The notes: a model not told the origin generated them from the letters alone. Counted from the first letter of the stretch, positions 34,449 to 44,175 are shown. The stretch: 64,000 nucleotides of DNA from Halotalea alkalilenta (GCF_001648175.1 NZ_CP015243.1:682001-746000); one strand, 5' to 3'. Program-made: numbers and translations.

Positions 34449-34937
34449 TCCCGTCTCCAGCTCGCTCGAAACGCAGCGACACATCGCCCTGTTTGCGCGT
34501 TGCCAGGACGGCGTGCGTGAGCTTGCCAAAGGGCTCCGCCGCCGTCGGCGCGGTCGCGGCGCCTGGTTTCCTCACCAAGGCGGGCATGGTAGCACCCGTT
34601 GCGCTGTACGCGATCGGGCAGCTTTCGGTAAAGAATCGTTGGCTCATGGTGAGCGATCTTGGCGGATAGCGGCGTAAGCGCTGTTCTCAGACAGATACAT
34701 ACACTATGGAATGTAACTGGGAAAACGTCATTTTTGCCGGAAATGGCCGCATTTTTTGTGAGCTTTGGCTCATTTGGCGAATTTAACCCTCCGATACAAT
34801 GATTACCAAATGCCCGTGGTGGCGCCCCTGGGCACCGCATAGGATTCGCTTCCAGCAGCGCATGATTCGTCCCGTCGGCGTGCGCGTCGTTAGCCCCGAC
34901 GAGAAGGGTAGGGACGTTCCATTCAGGGAGTTGAGCG
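34449..34937. other. 489-base intergenic region between divergent ETF-QO and glycine-zipper genes
   Basis: No gene is supported here. It must hold the promoters of both neighbours. The right half is AT-richer (34700-34800) and contains TACAAT at 34795-34800, a possible -10 box for the glycine-zipper gene, preceded by a poor -35 (TTTGGC, 16-base spacing). I see no clear operator. Confidence 0.5.
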
Positions 34938-35492
34938 ATGAACAAATCGATTGCGATCGGTGCCACGATCGGTGTCCTCGGCATTGTCGGCGGCGTCGCG
35001 GTGGCCTCCTATGTCGGCGGTAGCAATGAACCGGCCTACGCGGAAGTGCTCAGCGTCACCCCGGTGACCCGCACCGTCGAGACCCCGCGGCAGGTCTGCG
35101 AGCAGGTCAGCGTCAACCACTACAAGCCACCGGCTGACAGCAACAACATCATCGGCACCGCCGCGGGCGCGGTGATCGGTGGTCTGGTCGGCAACCAGTT
35201 CGGCGGTGGCTCCGGCAGGAAGATCCTGACCGCTGCGGGCGCGGTGGGTGGCGGCTATGCCGGTAACCAGATCCAAGGCAACATGAATCGCGGCAGCACC
35301 TATACCACCACCGAGAACCGCTGCCACACGGTCACCGAGAGCCATGAGGAGCAGGTCGGTTTCGACGTGGTCTACAGCTATGACGGTCAGAATCGCACCG
35401 TGCGTACCGAGCAGGACCCGGGCAAGCGCCTGCCGGTCTACAACGGCCAGGTGGTACTGCCTGGGCAGAACGGGGGTATTCCCCAGGGCTGA
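34938..35492 (+). CDS. Glycine-zipper 2TM-domain envelope protein
   Basis: A 184-residue envelope protein. A hydrophobic N-terminal segment (residues 5-27) serves as signal or anchor. The glycine-zipper domain, residues 70-115, reads IIGTAAGAVIGGLVGNQFGG and then AAGAVGGGYAGNQIQG. The C-terminal part contains two Cys spaced around residues 58 and 120 and ends in Gly/Pro-rich sequence. Such Rick_17kDa/SlyB-like proteins are outer-membrane or periplasmic and respond to envelope stress in several bacteria; the role here is unknown. A strong terminator follows. Confidence 0.8.
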   Translation: MNKSIAIGATIGVLGIVGGVAVASYVGGSNEPAYAEVLSVTPVTRTVETPRQVCEQVSVNHYKPPADSNNIIGTAAGAVIGGLVGNQFGGGSGRKILTAAGAVGGGYAGNQIQGNMNRGSTYTTTENRCHTVTESHEEQVGFDVVYSYDGQNRTVRTEQDPGKRLPVYNGQVVLPGQNGGIPQG

Positions 35493-35556
35493 GGCTCACG
35501 ACCCAGGGACGAACGGACAAGGACGAGCGCTCACGGATGAGCGTGTAAAAGGATGA

Positions 35557-35589
35557 CGGGGCGGCCATGTGGCCGCCCCGCTTTGTTTT
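35557..35589 (+). terminator. Rho-independent terminator after the glycine-zipper gene
   Basis: A perfect 10-base stem, CGGGGCGGCC (35557-35566) and GGCCGCCCCG (35571-35580), with ATGT loop, followed by CTTTGTTTT. It sits between convergent genes and could also stop the ABC transporter transcript coming from the right. Confidence 0.88.
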
Positions 35590-35626
35590 GGAGCGCAGAG
35601 CCTGCGGTGCGTCGGCTCGATCGAGC

Positions 35627-36526
35627 TCAGAATATGCCTTTGGTCGGGGCGGCGGCCCCGTCGCCTGCGCTGATGCTCGATGGCATCGCCTCGGGGGCCT
35701 CGGTGTTGGCGTCGAGCAGCAGGGCGTTGCGTTCCAGGTAGTCCTGGAGGAACTGGCGCACGCGCGGCGGCGCCTCTTCGCCGAATACCTGGGTCGGCGC
35801 CCCCCGGGCGATGATGCGTCCGTGATCGAGGAACACCAGGGTGTCCGCCATCCGCGCGGCGAAGCCCATCTCATGAGTGACCACGACCATGGTCATGCCT
35901 TCGCTTGCGAGTCTTTTCATCACCGCCAGTACTTCGCCGACCAGCTCGGGATCGAGCGCGGAGGTGGGCTCGTCGAACAGCATGATCTTGGGTTCCATCG
36001 CCAGGGCGCGGGCTATCGCCACCCGCTGCTGCTGTCCGCCGGAGAGCCGCGCAGGGTGGGCGTCGGCCTTGTCGAGCAGGCCGACGCGCTCGAGCGCCTG
36101 GCGACCCTGGCGCTCGGCATCCAGGCGCGAAAGCCCCTTCACCCGTTTGAGCGCTTCGGTGACGTTGCCCAGGGCGGTCATGTGCGGCCATAGATTGAAC
36201 TGCTGGAACACCATGCCGAGATTGCTCCTGCTCTGGCGCAGGCGGCGGTTCGAGGCCCGCCTGCGGCGGCCCTGGTCGTCGATCTCCCAGCCGATCAGCG
36301 CGCCCTCGATGTAGATTTCGCCTTGGTCGTACTCCTCGAGAAAGGCCATGCAGCGCAGCAGGGTGCTCTTGCCCGAGCCCGAGGGGCCGATCAGGCAGAC
36401 CACCTCGGAGTGGGCGATCTCCAGATCGATTCCTTCGAGCACCTGGTGATCGCCGAAGCGCTTGCCGACCTGGTCGAGCCGAATCGCGGGAAAGCGGGCC
36501 TGTGGGGTGGTCGGGGATTGGCTCAT
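35627..36526 (-). CDS. Polar amino-acid ABC transporter ATPase (GlnQ/HisP type)
   Basis: A 299-residue ATP-binding subunit. Walker A is GPSGSGKST (residue ~48), Q-loop VFQQFNLWPH, signature LSGGQQQRVAIARAL, Walker B IMLFDEPTSALDPE and H-loop VVTHEMGF. It is about 45 residues longer than usual because of a C-terminal tail rich in Ala, Pro and Ser. It energises the two permeases encoded upstream on the same strand. Confidence 0.92.
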   Translation of the reverse strand: MSQSPTTPQARFPAIRLDQVGKRFGDHQVLEGIDLEIAHSEVVCLIGPSGSGKSTLLRCMAFLEEYDQGEIYIEGALIGWEIDDQGRRRRASNRRLRQSRSNLGMVFQQFNLWPHMTALGNVTEALKRVKGLSRLDAERQGRQALERVGLLDKADAHPARLSGGQQQRVAIARALAMEPKIMLFDEPTSALDPELVGEVLAVMKRLASEGMTMVVVTHEMGFAARMADTLVFLDHGRIIARGAPTQVFGEEAPPRVRQFLQDYLERNALLLDANTEAPEAMPSSISAGDGAAAPTKGIF

Positions 36527-36542
36527 CGGATTCGCTCCCGGG

Positions 36543-37202
36543 TCAATTGAGGTAGGCGCCGACGCGCCGCTCCAGCCAGTTGCCCACGCGTGCGGTGAGC
36601 TCGACCAGCAGCAGGTAGGCGAGGCAGAGCGCGACCAGGGTCTCGGCGAAGGAGAAGGTGCGCGTACCGATCCCGCCGAGCACCGCGGTCAACTCAGGCA
36701 CGGTGATGATCGAGAGGATCGCGGTCTCCTTGCACAGCACGGTGAGCAGATTGGTGAGCGCCGGCAGAATGATCACCAGTATCTGCGGCAGTTCGATGCG
36801 TAGGAGCAGCTGCCAGCGGTCGAGCCCCAGGCACTCGGCTGCCTCGAGCTGCCCGCGAGGCACTGCATTGAAGCCGCTGCGGAAGATCTCGGCGAAGTAG
36901 ACGCTGGAATAGAAACCGATACAGACGATACCGGCGAAGATCGCGTTCAGGTCGATCCCGATGCTCGGCCCGCCGTAGTAGAGGATGAAGCAGATCACCA
37001 GGAACGGCGTGCCGCGTATCAGCTCGCTCAATGCCAGCAGCGGCAGGCGCGCCCATCGGCCCAGCGAGCGGATCAGCAGGGCGAGGGCGAGTCCGACGAT
37101 CAACCCGAGCGCGCTGCCGAGCAGCCAGGTCTTGACGGTGACCAGGAAGGCGTCGCCGATCTCGCCTGCATGCGTGGTGAGGATAGAAGGATCGAAATTC
37201 AT
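36543..37202 (-). CDS. Polar amino-acid ABC transporter permease (second)
   Basis: A 219-residue HisM/GlnP-type permease with five membrane helices. The family motif is GQLEAAECLGLDRWQLLLRIELPQ region near residue 135, the cytoplasmic loop that contacts the ATPase. RGTPFLVICFILYYGGP near residue 65 is typical. Its start overlaps the end of the first permease (ATGA). Confidence 0.9.
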   Translation of the reverse strand: MNFDPSILTTHAGEIGDAFLVTVKTWLLGSALGLIVGLALALLIRSLGRWARLPLLALSELIRGTPFLVICFILYYGGPSIGIDLNAIFAGIVCIGFYSSVYFAEIFRSGFNAVPRGQLEAAECLGLDRWQLLLRIELPQILVIILPALTNLLTVLCKETAILSIITVPELTAVLGGIGTRTFSFAETLVALCLAYLLLVELTARVGNWLERRVGAYLN

Positions 37203-37870
37203 TCGGTGGCCCTGTGCTGCGACCGAGCCAGGTGGCGCTCGAGCAACCTGCCGCTGAACGTCAGCGGCAGGTTGATCAGGCAGTAAGCCAGCGCCAGCAC
37301 CAGGTAGTGCTGGAAGAACAGGTAGTCCGATGCGGCAAGGTTCTGCGCCACCCGGCTGAGATCGGCCAGGCCGACCACCGAGATCAGTGCCGAGGCCTTG
37401 ATCAGCAGCACCAGTTCATTGACCAGCGACGGCAGCGTCAGGCGCACCGCCTGTGGCAGCTCGATGCGGATCAGCGTCGTCGTCGCGCCGATGCCGAGCA
37501 GCCGGGCGGCTTCGATCTGTCCCGGAGCAATGGCGAGGAAGCCGCCGCGCAGGATCTCGGCGATATAGGCGCCGGAGCACAGCGACAGCGCCAGCACGGC
37601 GGCAGTCATCGGCGACAGGTTGGGCAGCCCGGTGGTCGGTAGCAGGTAGTAGATCACCAGCAGCTGGACCAGCAGCGGCACGCCGCGAAAGACGAAGATG
37701 TAGCCCGCCCCGAGCGCGCGGGCGAGCGGTCGCGAGGAGAGGCGCAGGGCGGTGACGGGAATCGCGATCAGGAAACCGAACAGGTTGCCCGCGAGCGACG
37801 CCTTGAGCGTCACCAGCAGCGCCTGCCCGAGCAGCGGCAGGCTATGGACGAAGGATGTCCAGTCGAACAT
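37199..37870 (-). CDS. Polar amino-acid ABC transporter permease (first)
   Basis: A 223-residue HisQ/GlnP-type permease. It begins MFDWTSFVHSLPLLGQALLV, carries FRGVPLLVQLLVIYYLLP and the EAA-like loop GQIEAARLLGIGATTTLIRI. GGGAG stands 11 bases before the ATG. The frame is open far beyond 37870 but that part lies inside the binding-protein gene in another frame and is a shadow. It is followed immediately by the second permease. Confidence 0.9.
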   Translation of the reverse strand: MFDWTSFVHSLPLLGQALLVTLKASLAGNLFGFLIAIPVTALRLSSRPLARALGAGYIFVFRGVPLLVQLLVIYYLLPTTGLPNLSPMTAAVLALSLCSGAYIAEILRGGFLAIAPGQIEAARLLGIGATTTLIRIELPQAVRLTLPSLVNELVLLIKASALISVVGLADLSRVAQNLAASDYLFFQHYLVLALAYCLINLPLTFSGRLLERHLARSQHRATE

Positions 37871-37937
37871 GGCGATGAAGTCTCCCGTTGCGGTTTTTCC
37901 ACACCGCGCAAACCAGGCACGGCGGGGCCTCGCGGCC

Positions 37938-38768
37938 TCACAGCTCGGGGACGAAGTCGCCGGTCGGTACATCCATCGGTGCGCCGAACCACTTGGTCTG
38001 CAGCGCGGCGAGCGAGCCGTCCTCGTGCATCTGGCCAAGCGTTTCGTTGATCGCCTCGACCAGTGAGGCGGATTCAGCGTCGTTGCGCGCCATGTAGGCG
38101 AAGTAGGCAGGCTTGCCGAAGGTCGGCTCGACCACCGCGAACATCGGCCGCTGGGTGGCGGTGTAGGCGATGTTGGGCAGCGAATTGGCGACCGCATCGA
38201 CGCGACGCGCGGCCAGATCGGCCATCGACTGGGTGAAGTCGACGTATTCGGTGATCGTCGCAGGCTCGGGCAGGGTCTCGTTGAAGGCGCGGAACTCGTC
38301 GGCCTGGGCCGAGCCGCGCTGCAACCCGACGCGCTTGCCGGCGACATCCTCGGGTTTCTCGATGCTGCCGTCGTTCTCCCGCTTGATCAGCCCGACCGTG
38401 GCATCGGCGATCGGCAGGGTGAAGGCATAGCGGCTCTGGCGCTCACGGGTGACCATCGCAGGCCCCGCGACGAAGTCGTAGTTGCCCGCCTCGAGGCCCG
38501 GCAGCACGCTCGCCCAGGGCAGGTCGATCCAGCTGACTTCGAAGCCCAGGCGTTTGCCGACTTCATCCATCAGCTCGAGATTGAGCCCGGCGTACTGTCC
38601 GTCGACCAGGTAGGCGAAGGGGGCGAAGTGGAACTCGGTGGCGATCTTGAGCTCTCCGCTCGCCTTGGCATCGCTGAGCACATCGGCGTGGGCCGCTTGG
38701 GAACCAATGGCGAAGACCAAAGCGGCGGCGAGGATCTTGAGCATCGAGCTCGGTTTGTAGTTGTTCAT
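37938..38768 (-). CDS. Polar amino-acid ABC transporter periplasmic binding protein
   Basis: A 276-residue SBP_bac_3 protein with a signal peptide ending SQAAHA (residues 1-28). The binding fold starts GELKIATEFHFAPFAY and includes GLNLELMDEVGKRLGF and DFVAGPAMVTRERQ. It captures an amino acid or related compound; the specificity cannot be read from the sequence. It leads the four-gene operon binding protein - permease - permease - ATPase, with 67 bases to the first permease. Confidence 0.92.
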   Translation of the reverse strand: MNNYKPSSMLKILAAALVFAIGSQAAHADVLSDAKASGELKIATEFHFAPFAYLVDGQYAGLNLELMDEVGKRLGFEVSWIDLPWASVLPGLEAGNYDFVAGPAMVTRERQSRYAFTLPIADATVGLIKRENDGSIEKPEDVAGKRVGLQRGSAQADEFRAFNETLPEPATITEYVDFTQSMADLAARRVDAVANSLPNIAYTATQRPMFAVVEPTFGKPAYFAYMARNDAESASLVEAINETLGQMHEDGSLAALQTKWFGAPMDVPTGDFVPEL

Positions 38769-39391
38769 GTCGGCTCCGGGAAGAAATGATGCGCATGGCT
38801 CTCTCGGCCTGGCGCGGCGAGATGACGAAAAAAGTTTTTCAGCCTGTGACGCAGCGAACCTGGGGCGTTACGCGCCCGGCATCGAGTCGCCAAGGCGGGG
38901 TGGGGCGATGGATGCGATCGAGCATCGGGGGACTCCATTGTTATCGTTATTCATTTTTCGACCGTGGCTCCACGCTAGAGAGTCGAACGGCATCTTTAAA
39001 ATATTTTTAGATGGGCTTCGAGATCAATTTTTTTGATCCTGCGACGCTCCTGCCCAGCCGGCGCGACGACTCATTTACTATCGCATCGTCCCCTGCCTCA
39101 AGGGTGTTCGATCTTCGCAAGCACAGCTTTTTCTTGCCTCCTGAACATATTTTTACTGGTTTTCCCGCCTCGATGGCTTTGCCAATATGAGCCTGGACGG
39201 TTCAGTCGCGCTGGATCGCCCGAGGATCTGTACAAGAGCGCCGAGTCAGGTGCCGAAGGATCACCGCGACGTTTGCATAAGGCCCCGGTGGGCCTTCATC
39301 CGTTGCACCGCCCACCTTTAGCTGTTTGGTGATGTTTCTCCCGCTATCCGATGCGGCGGGTTCGTATGCGCTGAGCAATGCGGAGTCCCGG
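38769..39391. other. 623-base AT-richer intergenic region between two ABC operons
   Basis: No convincing gene. It contains the divergent promoters of the amino-acid and polyamine-type ABC operons. The stretch 38935-39040 is strikingly AT-rich for this chromosome (ATCTTTAAAATATTTTTAG, then GATCAATTTTTTTGATC). A 7-base stem AAGGCCC/GGGCCTT near 39279-39296 has no T-run. The frames open here show no family resemblance. Confidence 0.5.
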
Positions 39392-40543
39392 ATGACACGC
39401 TTCCAGACCCGATTACACACGACACAACAAGATTCCTTCATCCGCTTCAGCGACGTCAGCAAGAGCTACGACGGCAAGAGCTACGTCGTCCATGGTTTGG
39501 ACCTTTCGATCCAGGAGGGAGAGTTCCTCTCGTTGCTTGGTCCCTCCGGCTCGGGCAAGACCACCACCTTGATGATGCTGGCTGGGTTCGAAACCCCCAG
39601 CAGGGGATCGATTACGCTGGGCGGCAAGCGTCTGGATCATCAGCCGCCTCACAAGCGCGATATCGGCATGGTGTTTCAGCACTATGCGCTGTTTCCGCAT
39701 ATGAGCGTGGCCGAGAACATTGGCTTCCCGCTGTCGGTGCGGGGCATGGGGCGCGCCGAGCAGCGAGAAAAGATCCGCAAGGCGCTGGAGATGGTCGAAC
39801 TGGCGCATATTGCCGATCGCCGCCCGTCGCAGCTTTCAGGCGGGCAGCAACAGCGTGTCGCGCTGGCACGTGCGCTGGTGTTCGAACCGCGCTTGGTATT
39901 GATGGATGAACCGCTCGGCGCGCTCGACAAGCGCCTGCGGGAAACCTTGCAGGCAGAGATCAAGCACTTGCACCGCCAATTGGGGGTGACGCTGGTCTAC
40001 GTCACCCACGATCAGGGCGAGGCGTTGACGATGTCCGATCGGGTCGCGGTGTTCTACGACGGGCGCATCCAGCAGGTTGCGCCGCCCGCGGTGCTTTACG
40101 AGCATCCGAGCAATGCCTTCGTCGCCAATTTCATCGGCGAAAACAACGGATTGGCAGGGGTGGTCGGTGATATCCAGGGAGATCGCGCCACCTTGCAGCT
40201 ATCCTGCGGCGCCCGGCTGCTTGGGCGCTACCGTGACGATCTGGCCGTCGGCAGCCGGGCCACATTGGTGTTGCGCCCGGAGCGGGTGCGGCTTGGCGAT
40301 GCGGTCAAAGTCGATGACAACCGGCTGCAGGGGCAGGTGGCCGACATCGTCTACCACGGCGACCATCTCCGTGTGCAGATCGATCTGGGCCAAAGCGGCC
40401 TGATGGTCGCCAAGCTGGCCAATACCCAGGAGTATCCGCTGCCCCCCTTGGGAGGGCGAATCACCGTCGGCTGGAGCGAAGACGACTGCAACATCCTTCC
40501 TCCACCTCCCAGAAGCTCAATCGACCAACAAGACCAACAATAA
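39392..40543 (+). CDS. Spermidine/putrescine-type ABC transporter ATPase (PotA-like)
   Basis: A 383-residue ATPase. Walker A GPSGSGKTT at residue ~52, VFQHYALFPHMSV, signature LSGGQQQRVALARAL, Walker B LVLMDEPLGALDKR, H-loop YVTHDQGEA. The C-terminal TOBE regulatory domain (from about residue 280) includes LRPERVRLGD. The start at 39392 has GGAG 7 bases upstream. It heads an operon with binding protein and two permeases; whether the substrate is a polyamine or another cation is uncertain. Confidence 0.92.
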   Translation: MTRFQTRLHTTQQDSFIRFSDVSKSYDGKSYVVHGLDLSIQEGEFLSLLGPSGSGKTTTLMMLAGFETPSRGSITLGGKRLDHQPPHKRDIGMVFQHYALFPHMSVAENIGFPLSVRGMGRAEQREKIRKALEMVELAHIADRRPSQLSGGQQQRVALARALVFEPRLVLMDEPLGALDKRLRETLQAEIKHLHRQLGVTLVYVTHDQGEALTMSDRVAVFYDGRIQQVAPPAVLYEHPSNAFVANFIGENNGLAGVVGDIQGDRATLQLSCGARLLGRYRDDLAVGSRATLVLRPERVRLGDAVKVDDNRLQGQVADIVYHGDHLRVQIDLGQSGLMVAKLANTQEYPLPPLGGRITVGWSEDDCNILPPPPRSSIDQQDQQ

Positions 40544-40555
40544 GGAGTGCCCGAT

Positions 40556-41629
40556 ATGCGACTCGCTTTGCTGCAACGACGTATGTGCGCCTTCACCCTG
40601 GTGCTGGCCGCTCCCTTGATCGCCCCTTTGGCTGCCCCAGCGACCGCCCAGGCCGCCGAGCTGTCCGTGGTCACTTTCGGCGGTGCCTTCGAAGCCGCCG
40701 TCAAACAGGCCTATTTCGACCCCTTCACCCAGGAAACTGGCACGAATTTCCGGCTGGAAGCCTACGACGGTGGCTTGGCGAGGCTGGCCGCCATGGTCCA
40801 GGCCGGCAATCCCACATGGGATCTGGTCGACATGGAGAGCAACGATGCCTTGGCTGCCTGCGAGGAGGGGCTGCTGCAGCCGCTCGACACCGCCGAGATG
40901 GGAGATCTCAGCGACTTCATTCCGGGCGCGGTCGGTGACTGTGCCATCGCCACCATGGTGTGGTCGACCATCTTCGCCTATGACCAAAGCCTGCTGACCG
41001 AAGGTCCGACCACCCTGGCCGACTTCTTCGATATAGAGCAATTTCCCGGTAAGCGCGGTATGCGCAGGAACCCGAAGGTCGCCATGGAGTGGGCATTGAT
41101 CGCCGATGGCGTGCCACCGCGGGAGGTCTACTCGCTACTCGCCACCGAGGAGGGAATGAACCGCGCCTTCGCTAAGCTCGATACCATCAAGTCGGAAATC
41201 ATCTGGTGGGAGGCTGGCGCCCAGCCGCCCCAATTGCTGGCCGACGGTGCCGTGGTCATGACCCAGGCCTACAACGGGCGCATCCTCGATGCAGCGAAGC
41301 AGGAAGGCAAGCCGTTCGAAATCGTCTGGGATGCTCAGGTGTATGACTACGAGTGGTGGGGCATCCCGATGGGGGCCCGCAACGCCGAAACCGCGGAGCG
41401 TTTCATCGCCTACGCCTCCCAGCCGGAGGTGCTGGCCCGGCTGCCGCGCTACATCGCCTATGCCCCGCCGCGCGAGAAGGCCATCGAGCTGGTCGATCCG
41501 GAGCTGCTCGCCGATTTGCCGACCGCGCCGGAAAACTTCACCAACGCGCTGCAGCTCGATAGCAACTTCTGGATCGATCATTTCGACACCATCAATACCC
41601 GCTTTCAGGTTTGGCTGGCCCAGCAATGA
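40556..41629 (+). CDS. Spermidine/putrescine-type ABC transporter binding protein
   Basis: A 357-residue periplasmic protein with a signal peptide (residues 1-32, ending ATAQA). It begins ELSVVTFGGAFEAAVKQAYF, and contains GNPTWDLVDMESNDALAACEEG and NGRILDAAKQEGKPFEIVWD, as in the PotD-like SBP_bac_8 group. TAAGGAG lies 8 bases before the ATG. The ligand site lacks an obvious full PotD acid set by eye, so a polyamine is only the family default. Confidence 0.9.
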   Translation: MRLALLQRRMCAFTLVLAAPLIAPLAAPATAQAAELSVVTFGGAFEAAVKQAYFDPFTQETGTNFRLEAYDGGLARLAAMVQAGNPTWDLVDMESNDALAACEEGLLQPLDTAEMGDLSDFIPGAVGDCAIATMVWSTIFAYDQSLLTEGPTTLADFFDIEQFPGKRGMRRNPKVAMEWALIADGVPPREVYSLLATEEGMNRAFAKLDTIKSEIIWWEAGAQPPQLLADGAVVMTQAYNGRILDAAKQEGKPFEIVWDAQVYDYEWWGIPMGARNAETAERFIAYASQPEVLARLPRYIAYAPPREKAIELVDPELLADLPTAPENFTNALQLDSNFWIDHFDTINTRFQVWLAQQ

Positions 41630-41703
41630 AGCAAGAACCGGCACCGCCCTGGGGCGCTGCCGGTCGTCATTCATCACGCCATCATTGACTGACGGACCAC
41701 GCG

Positions 41704-42948
41704 ATGACAGAACCCGCCGTAAACCGGCCGGCGCTGATCGAGCCTTCGCTCAGGCAGGCCCATCAGCGAGCTCGCCGGCATGAGTCTGGCCGTGCGCTGC
41801 TGCTGGTCATACCGCTGCTGGCATTTTTGCTGCTCACCTTCATCGTGCCGACCGGCGGGCTGCTCGCCCGCAGTTTGATAAACGACGAGCTCCCCGGCGC
41901 GATGCCGCAGCTGAGCACAGTATTGCAGCGCTGGGATGGCCAAGGGATGCCGCCGGCCGAAGGCTATCCGGCACTGGCGAGTGAACTTCGCTCGGCGGCC
42001 GATGCCAACGAACTAGGCAGCGTCGCACGGCGTTTGAATTTTTATCGCGCCGAGATGCGTAGCCTGATTTTCAAAACCGCGCGTAATCTGCCTGAGCAGG
42101 CCGATGACTGGCGCCAGACCTTGATCGGTATCGACCCGCGCTGGGACGAGGTAGAGATCTGGCAACTGCTCAAGCGAGCCGCCCACTCGCCGACACCGGA
42201 CTACCTGCTGACCGCCTTGGATGCGCGCATCGCGCCGCAGGGTGGGCTCGAAACGCTGCCTGCCGAGCAGTCGATCTATGTGCCGGCGCTGGCGCGGACG
42301 ATCTGGATCAGCGCGCTGGTCAGCGTGATTTGTCTGGTGCTCGGCTACCCGGTGGCATGGCTCCTGGCCAACCTGCCCGAGCGCCAGAGCAATCGGCTGA
42401 TGCTGCTGGTCATCGTGCCGTTTTGGACATCGCTTCTGGTTCGCACCACTGCCTGGTACGTACTGCTGCAGCCCAACGGTGTGATCAACACGCTGCTGAC
42501 CAGCCTCGGGCTGGTCAGCCAGCCGCTGTCACTGGTCTTCAACCGCGTCGGTGTGCTGATCGGCATGACCCATATCATGTTGCCGTTCATGATTCTCGCG
42601 ATCTACTCGGTGATGAAGGGCATTTCGCCGGTCTACCTGCGCGCGGCTCGTTCACTGGGCGCGCATCCCGCCATCGCCTTCTTGCGCGTGTACCTGCCGC
42701 AGAGCCTGCCTGGCGTGGGGGCCGGCAGCTTCCTGGTCTTCGTGCTATCGCTGGGCTACTACATCACCCCGGCGCTACTGGGCGGCGCCGGCGATGAGAT
42801 GATCAGCCAATTGATCGCGATGCAGACCAATCAGCAGCTCAACTGGGGGCTGGCTGGCGCGCTGTCGCTTTATCTGGTGCTGTTCACCACGTTTTTCTAT
42901 TTCGTCTTCAACCGGCTGGTCGGTATCGACCGCCTGCGCTTCGGCTAA
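41704..42948 (+). CDS. ABC transporter permease, PotB-like, with large periplasmic insert
   Basis: A 414-residue inner-membrane permease. PotB proteins usually have about 285 residues; here the first helix (residues 31-55) is followed by about 130 soluble residues (56-190) before the conserved core starts at ARTIWISALVSVICLVLGYP. The core contains TTAWYVLLQPNGVINTLL and the EAA loop YLRAARSLGAHPAIAFLRVY. The insert would sit in the periplasm. A GC hairpin in the 74-base gap before it may tune expression relative to the binding protein. Confidence 0.9.
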   Translation: MTEPAVNRPALIEPSLRQAHQRARRHESGRALLLVIPLLAFLLLTFIVPTGGLLARSLINDELPGAMPQLSTVLQRWDGQGMPPAEGYPALASELRSAADANELGSVARRLNFYRAEMRSLIFKTARNLPEQADDWRQTLIGIDPRWDEVEIWQLLKRAAHSPTPDYLLTALDARIAPQGGLETLPAEQSIYVPALARTIWISALVSVICLVLGYPVAWLLANLPERQSNRLMLLVIVPFWTSLLVRTTAWYVLLQPNGVINTLLTSLGLVSQPLSLVFNRVGVLIGMTHIMLPFMILAIYSVMKGISPVYLRAARSLGAHPAIAFLRVYLPQSLPGVGAGSFLVFVLSLGYYITPALLGGAGDEMISQLIAMQTNQQLNWGLAGALSLYLVLFTTFFYFVFNRLVGIDRLRFG

Positions 42949-42959
42949 GGAGACCTTCG

Positions 42960-43793
42960 ATGGCCGAGACGCCGGTCAATCTCACCCGCAGTGAACGCTT
43001 GGCACGCTACTGGGTTGGGTGGCATAGCGCCGTTGTGCTGTGTTTCCTGATCGCTCCCATCCTGGTGGTGTTGCCGCTGTCATTCAATGCAGGCTCCTAC
43101 TTCTCCTATCCCATGGCCGGGTTCTCCTGGCAGTGGTACGAAACCGCCCTGACCAGTCCCGTCTGGCAGCGCGCCTTTCTCAATAGCCTGGGTATTGGTC
43201 TAGCCTCCACGCTCATCGCCACCGGGCTCGGCACCCTCGCCGCTTTGGGCCTCAGTCGTGCGGCCTTCCCTCTGCGCGGACTGATCATGCCGCTGCTGAT
43301 TTCGCCGATGATCATTCCCATCGTGGTGGTCGCCGCGGGGTTCTACTATGTCTTTGCGCCCATCGGGCTGGTCAACTCACACCTCGGGGTGATCCTCGCC
43401 CATACCGCGCTTGGTACGCCATTCGTGGTGATTACCGTGACCGCGGCGCTTTTGTCGTTCGACCAAAACCTGCTGCGTGCCGCCGCCAGCCTGGGCGGCA
43501 ATCCCTGGACGTGCTTTCGGCGTATCACCCTGCCGCTGATCAGTCCGGCGGTGGTAACCGGTGCGGTGTTCGCCTTCGCTACATCGTTCGATGAAGTGAT
43601 CGTGGTGCTGTTCATCGGCGGGCAAGAGCAGATCACCGTACCGCGGCAGATGTGGAATGGCCTGCGCGACCAGATCAATCCAGCGATCCTCGCAGTGGCT
43701 ACTCTGCTGGTGCTATTCGCGGTGGCGCTGTTCGCCAGCCTCAACTGGCTGCGCATGCGCAGCCGCAAGGCGTTCGGCCAGTCATCCCAGTGA
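42960..43793 (+). CDS. ABC transporter permease, PotC-like
   Basis: A 277-residue inner-membrane permease with six helices. It has FNAGSYFSYPMAGFSWQWYE near residue 43 and the EAA loop LLRAAASLGGNPWTCFRRI near residue 177, as in PotC. It starts 11 bases after the PotB-like gene and completes the transporter. Confidence 0.9.
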   Translation: MAETPVNLTRSERLARYWVGWHSAVVLCFLIAPILVVLPLSFNAGSYFSYPMAGFSWQWYETALTSPVWQRAFLNSLGIGLASTLIATGLGTLAALGLSRAAFPLRGLIMPLLISPMIIPIVVVAAGFYYVFAPIGLVNSHLGVILAHTALGTPFVVITVTAALLSFDQNLLRAAASLGGNPWTCFRRITLPLISPAVVTGAVFAFATSFDEVIVVLFIGGQEQITVPRQMWNGLRDQINPAILAVATLLVLFAVALFASLNWLRMRSRKAFGQSSQ

Positions 43794-44175
43794 ATGAGCC
43801 GATACTTCATGCAGCGAGAGGTCTTGTTCTTGAGTCGACGGAATAGGGATTTCTCGACGGATGGCACCGTGGTACTGCGTCGGTGTCGGGCAGACCGTCA
43901 CTATCTGGCTGCCTCTCGATCCGCTCGCCCACGCAAGTTGACTGAAGGGGAATACGACCATACGTCGACCGCGGTGGGGAGGCCTCTGCGCCCTAGCCGG
44001 AGTTGACCCGCTCCTTGCATCATGGGTAGCCGCTGCCGGAAACTCTGTTTCCATCCTATGCCCAACCGGTCGCCGGGTCGCCGGCGCCATGCCAGCGGCG
44101 GCGCTGTCCTCCCAGCCCGAAAGCACAGCGCGGCCTAGGCAAGCCCAGTCCAAATCGCGCCGTGAGAGGTATTTC
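43794..44175. other. 382-base intergenic region before the LysR gene
   Basis: No gene is supported. A GC-rich self-complementary stretch, GGTCGCCGGGTCGCCGGCGCC near 44069-44090, could form a hairpin. I see no clear T-tailed terminator for the permease operon and no typical LysR T-N11-A site that I would commit to. Confidence 0.4.

Noticed and set aside
34730..34770. Repeat-like TTTTTGCCGGAAATGGCCGCATTTTTT
   Set aside because: Core pairing is only three bases; no real hairpin or repeat.
39020..39038. GATCAATTTTTTTGATC as a terminator
   Set aside because: The stem is only 6 bases and AT-rich, with the T-run in the loop, not after it.
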